NCBI RefSeq assembly: GCF_002752655.1
Contig: NZ_CP023740.1
Location: 1-64,000 of the forward strand
DNA length: 64,000 bases
Origin: Methylosinus trichosporium OB3b
GTDB taxonomy: Bacteria > Pseudomonadota > Alphaproteobacteria > Rhizobiales > Beijerinckiaceae
Direction of reading: 5' to 3'
Positions 41,801 to 49,600 of the stretch are shown here, piece after piece. The position numbers and the translations under genes were made by a program. Within the stretch, counting starts at the first letter, position 1. Every line of letters begins with the position of its first letter. Under the pieces are notes generated by a model. It worked only from the letters and a program-made list of their open reading frames with translations, was not told where the DNA came from and made no database searches.

Positions 41801-42156
41801 GGTGAGACTATCTGCTCCACGCCGCCGTCATGCCCCTCTCGGAAAACCGTCCGTAACGACTCATGGCGGGCGACGAGACCGTCGAGGGCGACCCGGAGCG
41901 CTGCGACATCGAGCGCCCCGATCAAATGCAGTCCACCGCTCAAGTTATATGCGACGCCATCGGGATCGAGTTTCCAGAGAAACCACAAGCGTTGTTGCGC
42001 GAAAGAGAGCGGGCCGTGCTGGTCGTGACGACGGCGTGGGATGACGTGACGCACCGCGGCGACGTCGCTCTCGCCTCGCAACCGCATCGCCAACTCGACA
42101 CGCTGCTCGGGACTGAGTCTCGCTCGTCGTTCGGCGCGCTTATTCGTCTCGGGCAT
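38842..42156 (-). CDS. NRPS, single module C-A-PCP following the PKS
   Basis: 1104 aa. Condensation domain with HHIISDA near residue 179 (Ala instead of the usual Gly), adenylation domain (near 659) with pocket DVWNIGLIHK, carrier Ser near 1047 (LGGDSI). It would condense an amino acid onto the ketide produced by the PKS encoded just upstream (nine-base gap). Its condensation domain is distinct from the repeated family, but from about 40852 downward it becomes nearly identical to two other modules, so its adenylation domain was probably copied in. The substrate is probably the same unassigned residue X used by the first module of the next gene and by the terminal module. Confidence 0.92.
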   Translation of the reverse strand: MPETNKRAERRARLSPEQRVELAMRLRGESDVAAVRHVIPRRRHDQHGPLSFAQQRLWFLWKLDPDGVAYNLSGGLHLIGALDVAALRVALDGLVARHESLRTVFREGHDGGVEQIVSPRSEIVLPYVDVSGGDAETRERRICDEALQLRVTPFDLGAGPLMRAALFRAEMDEHRLIVVMHHIISDAQSTQIMLDELPELYRASLRKETPQLPESAIRYIDYAAWQREWMAGPEGERQLGWWKAQLSNGAPALALATDRPRNADGRYAAATHAVEMHDGLAARLRQRTQSFGATLFIGLLAAVQALLFRYTGDEDIRVGVPIANRNRAEIAGTVGFFVNTQVLRAELDGRVTLADLLRRTRDAAFGAQAHQDLPFERLVEVLQPVRSDVQTPMFHLVFNHLRRESGGLRAWPGASAQRLDFDAQAAQFELTLETCEDSDGRLMVTFSYARELFDAATIERMAGHYMALLEALAERPDQAVGDVDLLGAAERGRLLEWGANDRRFSDVEPVHRLFERQARSHPEAVAVTFEGASLTYGELNARANRLAHRLIALGVKPDGLVGVAVERSLEMVVSLLAVLKAGGAYVPLDPDYPADRLAYMAQDSGIALLLTQARVKERLSFAAGLTTLELDRLDVDDQSDLDPSVAVHAESLAYVIYTSGSTGRPKGVAIRHRSLASCMMWMQDAYGLAGADAVLHKAPFGFDVSVWEIFWPLTSGARLVVANPGDHRDPERIVELIRRHEITTLNFVPAMLQAFLAHEGVEERTRLRHVICGGEAMPAATQREALQRLHGASLENLYGPTETTIHVTQWRCRDDGRSRVPIGRPIAETQAHVLDEGLAPTPVGVSGELYIGGELLARGYLHRAGLSAERFIADPFDDRGGRLYRTGDLARWSSEGELEYLGRLDDQVKVRGFRVELGEIEAQLLAQSEVREAAVVAQAGPGGSRLVGYVSAASGRTIDPSALRARLRERLPDHMTPSAIVVLESLPLNANGKIDRKALPAAEFVSDRGYEAPQGEVEEALAAIWAETLGVERIGRNDNFFELGGDSISAVQLVTRARRRLRVNLAVRDVFENSTLTEMARGVRVAGEEALLEINCFIDNLEGV
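39014..40852 (-). repeat. NRPS repeat copy e (carrier plus adenylation domain)
   Basis: Same adenylation/carrier block as copies a and d. Similarity stops at 40852 inside the C-terminal part of the condensation domain. Confidence 0.9.
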
Positions 42157-42165
42157 GAATGCTTC

Positions 42166-45100
42166 TCATACGGTTGCAGAGCTGCGTTGCGCCGTCTCGG
42201 GGTCGACGGCTTCCGTCTCGATCTCCTCGATCAGCGCTTCCTCGACGAGCAGAGCGAGAGCCGCGGTCGTCGGTCGCTCGAAGAAGGCGGCTGGATGAAT
42301 CTCGACGCCATAGGCATGGCGCACCTTCGCCAGTAGCTGGATCGCCAGCAACGAGTCGCCGCCGAGTTCGAAAAGGTTGTCCTCGATCCCGATCGACGAA
42401 ATTCCGAGAAATTCTTCCCACAGATCGAGAAGGCGCTCCTCCAGCTCATCGGAAGGTGGAACGTATATCGTCTGGAGATCAGGACGTGGATGCGCCCGCT
42501 GCTTCGTCGGGAGAACGGACGACAAGCGATTGGCGAGCGCGCAACGCGCCTGCGCGAACTGTTGGTCGAGATCGATGGTGGAAATCACCACGCGCGCGCC
42601 GAGCGGATCGGATAATAATCTCTCGAGCAGCGGGCCGGCCTGCGTCGGCGCGATGCCGACGCCATCGGGCAAGCTCTGGCTCGCAGCCATCCCCACTCCG
42701 CGCCAGGCATCCCAGTTGACTGAAAGAATGGGCGTCTTGCCGCGACGCGTCTCTTCGGACGCGAGCGCATCGAGAAAGCAATTGGCCGCACAATAATCGA
42801 CTTGGCCGAAATCGCCGGTGATCGCGCTCAGAGAGGAGCACAGCAAGACGAAGTCGAGCGACTTCCCGTCCAGCGTGGCCATGAGATTTCTCAGGCCTCG
42901 AATCTTCGGAGCAAACACTTTCTCGACCGCGGCGCGTTGGCGCTGCGCGATCATGCCGCCGCCCGCTACGCCTGCCGCATGCACGACTCCATGCAGATCG
43001 CCGAAGCAGCGGCGGGTCTCGTCGACGACGGCGCGCAATTGGGTCGCGTCGGTCACGTCGGCTCGAAGAATCAGAACCTCGGCGCCGAGCGCTTCCAGCT
43101 CGGCCGCAGCCTCGGTTTGGTCCGGCAAGATGTTCCGTCCGACCAGCGCCAATCGCGCCTGCCACCGCTCGGCGAGATAACGCGCCAGCGCGTGACCGAC
43201 GCCGCCCAAGCCGCCCGTGATCAGATAGACGCCGTTCTTGCGCAACAAACTGGAACTCGGTGTTTCGATGCGCAGCGGCTCGAACGTCCGAGCCCAGCGG
43301 TGCGCGCCTCGATAAGCGACGATCGGTTCCTCGACCGGCGCGCCGATTTCGGCGGCGATCTGCCGTGCGAGCCTTTCCAGGGCCCCGGAATCCGTTGGCG
43401 GCGGCACGTCGATCACACGGCAGGCGATATGCGGGTATTCTTGCGGGATGACCTTGCAAGGCCCGAGCAGAGTCGCTTTTTCGGGGCACGAAGGCTCGGC
43501 GCCTGTCACGTCCCAGAGCCGGCTTGCAACCACTGTCAGCGAAACCTTGCGCCCGCCCGTCGTTCCGAGCGCCTGCGCGAGGGCGAGCAGGCTGAAGAAG
43601 CCGCGCTCGAGCGCCTCGTCCAACGGCGGCGTATCGCAAAGATCGACATTCCACATATGGCAGATGTCGGAGAGCGGTCCGGTCTCGGCGTCGATGTGAC
43701 GCAGAAGCTGCTCCATGTCGTCGCGCGCGCCGATCCGCACGGCGTAGCGACGCTCACCGAGCCGAGCGAACTCTGGCCCCCGCTCCGCTCGGACCACGAC
43801 CCGGCCCGCGGCGACCTGCAAGGCTCCGTGCAAGCGCTCGGTCAAGTCGTTGCCGGAATCGCCCATCACCAGAATGCACCCGCTCCGCCTTTCGCCACTC
43901 GTCGCGGAAGGAGGCCGAATGCGTTTCCAAGTCGGCGCATAGAACCAATCGGCAATATTGCCCGCGGCGAAACCGGGCTTATCCGGAGTCGCGCCCGAGC
44001 GCTCCTTCGGCGTCTCGACCCAGTACGACCGGCGCTCGAACGGATAGGTCGGTAGCGGCACGCGACGACCCGACACTCCGCGCAAAAGATCTGCAGCCTC
44101 CACATCGACGCCGGCGATCCACAGCTGCGCCACGCAACGCGCCGGCTGATCGGCGTCTTGCCCCGCCTGCCGAGGATGGCGTTGCGACGCGAGCGCGGGT
44201 CGCCTCCCGAGCCCTGGATGGCGGCGCGCAAAAGCGCACAGAGTCTCGCCCGGTCCGACTTCGAGCAGCACGCGATCGGGCTTTGCCAGTAGCTCGTCCA
44301 GCCCGTCCGCGAACCGCACGACGCCGCGCAGGTGACGCGCCCAATAGGCCGGATCGCGCGCGTCGTCGGCCGTGATCCAGCGTCCGGTCAGATTCGAGAC
44401 GAAGGGAATTTGCGGCGCGGAGAGCGCAATGCACGAGAGGAGCGCCTCGAACGCGCCGAGCATCGGCTCGACCATCACGGAGTGGAAAGCTCTCGACACA
44501 TGCAGGCGCCGGACGGCGACGCCGCGGCCCGCGAGCGCGCGCTCGGCGGAGTCGATCGCGGTAGTCGGTCCCGAAAGGACGCAGACGTCCGATGCGTTGA
44601 CCGCCGCCAGCTCGCAACCCGTGAGATCGGCCGGCAATTCGACCTCCGCCATGCCGACTGTCAGCATGGCGCCGGGCTCCATCGCCTGCATCAGGCGACC
44701 GCGCGCGGCGATGACAGCCAACGCGTCTTCCAGTGCGAACACGCCGGCCACGCAGGCGGCCACATATTCGCCGACGCTGTGCCCGAGCATCGCGTCGGGC
44801 CGCACGCCCTGTCGCATCCACCATTGCGCCAACGCATATTCCACGACGAACAGCGCCGGTTGAGCGATGTCGGTCCGGGCCAGCCTCGTCGCAGCGTCGG
44901 CTTCGCCTGCAACCGGATACAGCAGCGCGCGCAAGTCCTGCCCGAGATGCGGCCGCAACAGCTCGCAGCAATGGTCTATTGTCTCTCGGAACCCGAAATC
45001 GCGTTCATAGAGCGCGCGGCCCATGTCCACATGCTGCGCTCCCTGGCCGGGGAACAGAAATGCCACAGTGGGGCGCGCCGACAAAGCCTCGCCTTTGAAA

Positions 45101-46692
45101 AAGGCGGTGGGATCGCGCCGCGTCAGCGCGCGGATCGCCGCCTCTCGGTCACGCACGAGCGCGACCGCGCGATGATCGAAGCGCTTGCGGCCCTCGCGCA
45201 ACGTATACGCCACATCGGCCATCCGTTGATCCGGTCGCAGCTCGAAATGGCGCGCGAGCTCGAGGCCCGCGGCGTCCAGCGACGATGCGCTGCCAGTCGA
45301 GAGCATCAGCGCGTGCAATCTTCCGGACGACGCGACGCTTTCCGGAGCCTCCACGCCGTCGGAGGCCGAGGGCGCCTCCTCCAGCACGAGATGCACATTG
45401 GTTCCGCCCATGCCGAAGGAGCTGACGCCGGCTCGCCGCGGCGTCGCCGATTCCGGCCAGGGCTTCGCCTCCGTGTTCACGTAGAATGGGCCGTTGGCGA
45501 AATCGATCTGCGGATTGGACCGCTCGAAATTGCGGCTGGGCGGCAGAATACGGCGCTCGAGCGCCATCACTGTCTTTATCAGCGCAGTGACGCCAGCCGC
45601 GGCGTCGAGATGTCCGACATTGGTTTTCACCGAGCCGATGGCGCAATGACCCTTGCGGTCGGGGCCGGCGCGGAACGCCTCGGTCAGCGCGGCGATCTCG
45701 ATCGGATCGCCGAGCGTCGTGCCGGTTCCATGCGCCTCCACATAGTCGATCGTGTCGGCGCCCACATCGGCCATCGCCAGCGCGGCGAGGACTACCGCCG
45801 TCTGACCATCGATGCTCGGCGCCGTGTAGCCGACCTTCGCGGCGCCGTCGTTGTTGATCGCCGACCCCTTGATCACGGCATGAATGGTGTCGCCGTCGGT
45901 GATCGCCTCCGCCAGACGCTTGAGCACGACCACTCCGACGCCGCTGCCGATCGTGGTGCCAGCCGCCGCGGCGTCGAAGGCGCGGCAATGACCGTCCGGC
46001 GACAAGATGGCGCCGGGCTGATAGCGGTAGCCGCGGCCCTGAAGGAGATTGAGCCAGACGCCTCCCGCCAGCGCCATGTCGGCTTCATGGTTCAGGAGGC
46101 CTCTGCATGCGAGATGCACCGCCGCCAGCGACGTGGAGCATGCCGTCTGCACGCAAACCGCCGGCCCGCGCAAATCGAGCTTGTACGCGACGCGAGTGGC
46201 CAGAGAATCGTGATCGCTGCCGTTCAGCAGGCCGAGCACCGACGCGATGTCGCTCTCGCGCAAGTCTATCGACGGCAGGAGATGCCGCAGCAGATAGAGG
46301 CTCGGGCCGCTGCCGGCGTATACGCCGACCAAGGCGGAGCCGGCGCCCGCGCCATATCCGGCGTGCTCCAGGGCCTGCCATGCCGTCTCGAGGAACAAGC
46401 GCTGCTGCGGGTCGATGCGTTCGGCCTCGCGCGGCGAGTAGCCGAAAAAGTCGGCGTCGAACAGATCGACGTCTGGCAGCACGACGCCGTTCTTGACATA
46501 GCTAGGATCGGCGAGAGCTGCGGCGGCGACGCCGCATGCGCGCAAGCTCGCGTCGCTCAGCGGCCTGACTGACTCGACTCCGTCGCAGACATTGCGCCAC
46601 AGAACCTCGACGTCCGGCGCGTCGGGAAAGCGACCGGCCATGCCGACGACGGCAATCTCCACGCCTGTCTGCGCTTCGGATGAACCGCTCAT
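42166..46692 (-). CDS. Type I polyketide synthase module KS-AT-KR-ACP
   Basis: 1508 aa. Ketosynthase with active Cys185 in TACSTS, His321 in HGTGTT and His361 in NVGHLD; acyltransferase with Ser639 in GHSVGEY and the AFHS motif near 735, the malonyl-CoA signature; a ketoreductase near residue 1150-1330 (TGGLGGVGHALARYL, with Tyr in QVDYCAAN); carrier Ser near 1447 (LGGDSL). No dehydratase or enoylreductase is seen between AT and KR, so the module should add a two-carbon unit reduced to a beta-hydroxyl. Its ATG overlaps the FAAL-NRPS stop (ATGA). Position after the first NRPS module means the fatty-acyl aminoacyl chain is extended by malonate, giving a gamma-amino-beta-hydroxy acid-type linkage. 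Confidence 0.93.
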   Translation of the reverse strand: MSGSSEAQTGVEIAVVGMAGRFPDAPDVEVLWRNVCDGVESVRPLSDASLRACGVAAAALADPSYVKNGVVLPDVDLFDADFFGYSPREAERIDPQQRLFLETAWQALEHAGYGAGAGSALVGVYAGSGPSLYLLRHLLPSIDLRESDIASVLGLLNGSDHDSLATRVAYKLDLRGPAVCVQTACSTSLAAVHLACRGLLNHEADMALAGGVWLNLLQGRGYRYQPGAILSPDGHCRAFDAAAAGTTIGSGVGVVVLKRLAEAITDGDTIHAVIKGSAINNDGAAKVGYTAPSIDGQTAVVLAALAMADVGADTIDYVEAHGTGTTLGDPIEIAALTEAFRAGPDRKGHCAIGSVKTNVGHLDAAAGVTALIKTVMALERRILPPSRNFERSNPQIDFANGPFYVNTEAKPWPESATPRRAGVSSFGMGGTNVHLVLEEAPSASDGVEAPESVASSGRLHALMLSTGSASSLDAAGLELARHFELRPDQRMADVAYTLREGRKRFDHRAVALVRDREAAIRALTRRDPTAFFKGEALSARPTVAFLFPGQGAQHVDMGRALYERDFGFRETIDHCCELLRPHLGQDLRALLYPVAGEADAATRLARTDIAQPALFVVEYALAQWWMRQGVRPDAMLGHSVGEYVAACVAGVFALEDALAVIAARGRLMQAMEPGAMLTVGMAEVELPADLTGCELAAVNASDVCVLSGPTTAIDSAERALAGRGVAVRRLHVSRAFHSVMVEPMLGAFEALLSCIALSAPQIPFVSNLTGRWITADDARDPAYWARHLRGVVRFADGLDELLAKPDRVLLEVGPGETLCAFARRHPGLGRRPALASQRHPRQAGQDADQPARCVAQLWIAGVDVEAADLLRGVSGRRVPLPTYPFERRSYWVETPKERSGATPDKPGFAAGNIADWFYAPTWKRIRPPSATSGERRSGCILVMGDSGNDLTERLHGALQVAAGRVVVRAERGPEFARLGERRYAVRIGARDDMEQLLRHIDAETGPLSDICHMWNVDLCDTPPLDEALERGFFSLLALAQALGTTGGRKVSLTVVASRLWDVTGAEPSCPEKATLLGPCKVIPQEYPHIACRVIDVPPPTDSGALERLARQIAAEIGAPVEEPIVAYRGAHRWARTFEPLRIETPSSSLLRKNGVYLITGGLGGVGHALARYLAERWQARLALVGRNILPDQTEAAAELEALGAEVLILRADVTDATQLRAVVDETRRCFGDLHGVVHAAGVAGGGMIAQRQRAAVEKVFAPKIRGLRNLMATLDGKSLDFVLLCSSLSAITGDFGQVDYCAANCFLDALASEETRRGKTPILSVNWDAWRGVGMAASQSLPDGVGIAPTQAGPLLERLLSDPLGARVVISTIDLDQQFAQARCALANRLSSVLPTKQRAHPRPDLQTIYVPPSDELEERLLDLWEEFLGISSIGIEDNLFELGGDSLLAIQLLAKVRHAYGVEIHPAAFFERPTTAALALLVEEALIEEIETEAVDPETAQRSSATV

Positions 46693-49600
46693 GTCCTCGT
46701 CCTCTCCGCGCTCGGCCGGCGCGGCAGAAACGCCTGCCTTTGCCGCGCCGCCCGTTCCGCTATCATCTGCCTCGAATCGCCGGCCGCCGCTCGACCGCTC
46801 AGAAACGCCGCCAGGGACTCGATCGTCGGATAGCGAAAGAAGTCGATGACCGAAGGCGCCACCGCGAAACCCTGGCCGTCGAGGCGCTGATGCAGCTTCA
46901 ACAGCAGCAGCGAATGGCCGCCGAGCTCGAAGAAATTGTCGCGGCGGCCGACGCGCTCGATCCCGAGAGTCTCGGCCCAGAGCCGCGCCAGCACCTCCTC
47001 GACTTCGCCTTGCGGCGCCTCGAATGCGAGCTGGCTCGGACGTTCCGGCGCCGGCAGCGCGCGGCGATCCAACTTGCCGTTGGGGCCGAGCGGCAAGGAT
47101 TCAAGCAGCATGATCGAGCCGGGCGTCAGGTAGTCGGGCAACATGCTCGCCAATCGTGCGCGCAGCTCGATCACATCGATCGCCTGTCCCGCCTGCGGCG
47201 ATACGTAAGCGAGCAGCCGCGCGTCCTTCGCCACGACCACCGCTTCCCGCACCTCGGGCTGCGCCAGCAATTTCGCTTCGATCTCGCCCGGTTCGACGCG
47301 AAATCCGCGAATTTTCACCTGTTGGTCGAGGCGCCCGAGATATTCGAGATCTCCATCGACGTTCCAACGCACGCGGTCGCCCGTGCGGTAGAGACGACCG
47401 CCGGCCGCGTCGAACGGATCGGCCACGAACCGCTCCGCGGTCAGTCCCGGGCGGTCCAGATAGCCGCGCGCGAGCAACGGGCCGCCGATGCACAGCTCGC
47501 CGGCGACGCCGAGCGGCGCCGGCTGCAGATCGGCGTCCAGCACGCGCAAGCTGCGGCCCGGCAATGGTCGGCCGATCGGCATGTGCAGCGGCGGCGCGCG
47601 CTCGCCGGCGATGAAGGGCGCGCAATCGAGCAGCGAGGCGACCACCACCGCCTCGGTCGGACCGTAAGTGTTGAGCAGCTTCACGTCGCAGAGACCCGCC
47701 TCGCGCCAGATCGGCGCCGCCTCCGACGGCATCGCTTCGCCGCCGATATGAACTTCCCGAAGGCTGCCATAGTCCTTGCGATCGGCACGGGCGAAGGATT
47801 GGATCAGAGTGAGCCAATAGGCCGTCGGCAGATCGACGATGCTGATGCGGCGCTCGCGCAGCTCATGCAGGAACTCATCCGGGCTCCACAGCTCGGGCCC
47901 GCGCAGCACGACGCTCGCCCCGACCAGCAGCGGCGGAAACAGCTGCTCGATGAAGCCGTCGAAACTCAGCGTCGCGAATTGGAGCATCCGGTCGTCCGGA
48001 ACGAGGCTCGAGAATGCAGCCGACAGCCGGGCGTGCTCGGCCAGCGCGTGGTGCGCGACCGCGACGCCCTTCGCCCTGCCCGTCGAGCCGGAAGTGTAAA
48101 TCACATAAGCGAGCGCTTTGCCGTGCAGCGTCATGCTGGGCGCATGATCGGGCTCCGTGCGGAGATCCAGCTCGTCCACCGCCAGCACGGTCTTCGCCGG
48201 TCCGACGCCGAGCCGCTCCCGGACGTGGATTTGTGTGAGCACGAGCTCGATCCGGCTGTCCTCCATCATGTCGGCGAGCCGCTTGGCCGGATAGCGCGGA
48301 TCGAGAGGAACGAAGGCTCCTCCCGCCTTCAGTACTGCGAGCAGGCCGACGATCATGTCGATCGAACGCTCCACAGCGAGCCCCACGCGCCGCTCGGGTC
48401 CGACATCCAGCGCGATCAAGCGGTGCGCGAGGCGATTGGCCCGACGATCGAGCTCACCATAGCTCATCGTGGCCGCGCCCAGGATCAGGGCGGTCGCGTC
48501 CGGCTGCTGCGCGGCTCGGCGCTCGATCAGCCGATGAACGGGCTCGGCGCTCGGATAGCGCTCGCGATTTTCGCCCAATTGCGCGAGCCGCCGCAATTCT
48601 TCGGCGTTTTGAATGACGATTTCGCCGAGCGCCAGCTCGGGACGATCGGACAAGGTCCGCAGCAGCGCGAGATAGTGGCCCGCCAGACGCTCGATGCGCG
48701 AAGGCTCGAATAATTCGCGCGCATAAGTCAGATGAGCGCTAACGCGCCCGTCCGAATGCTCCCGCGTGTCCAGCGTCAGCTCGAACTGCGCGGCCTGTTC
48801 GGACAGCAGTTGTCCCTCGACGGCCAAGCCGGTCCGATACGCAAATTCGCCGTAGTCCGCTTGAAGATGATTGAACATCACCTGGAACAGCGGGCTGTGG
48901 CTGAGACTGCGCTCAGGCTGAAGCGCTTCGACGAGCTGCTCGAAAGGCAGGTCCTGATTCGCCTGGGCGCCGATCGCCGCCTCTCTGACCTCTTCCAGCA
49001 CATGGGAGAAGCTCATTCGTCCATCGACGACAGTCCGCAACACGAGCGTGTTGACGAATAGGCCGACGACGCTTCTCAGCTCCGGGCGGCCGCGGTTGGC
49101 GACCGGCACGCCGACGCGAATGTCATTCTGTCCGGTGTAGCGATGCAGCAGCGCCTGGAATGCAGCCAACAACGCCATGAATAGCGTCGCGCCCCGACTC
49201 TCCGCCTGCCGACGCAGCCCGATCAGCACATCTGCCGGCAGCTCGAATCGGTGATGCCCCGCGGCATATCGGGCGACCGTTGGGCGGGGATGATCGGTCT
49301 GCAGGGCGAGAACCGGCTGAGCCTCGCCCGGCGCCACGTCCAGCCGCTCGCGCCAAAAGGCCAATTGCCTCTCGTGCGCCTCCACGTCCGGATGCTCGCG
49401 CCGCCACGCCGCGTAGTCCGTGTAATGAAGCGCCGGCGATTGCGGAGGCGACGCTCCCGCGACCCGCGCCGCATAGAGCGCGGCCAGATCATCCACGAGG
49501 ATCTGCATCGACGCCCCATCCGAGACGATGTGATGCGTCACCAGCGCGAGCACATACGCCTGGTCGTCCAACCGCACGAGGGCCGCACGCGCCAGAGGCC

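Noticed and set aside
46915..48100. Assigning the first adenylation domain firmly to Dab or Lys
   Set aside because: The pocket DGEDHGTVVK has acidic residues that suit a basic substrate, but I cannot confirm a specific amino acid without a reference comparison.
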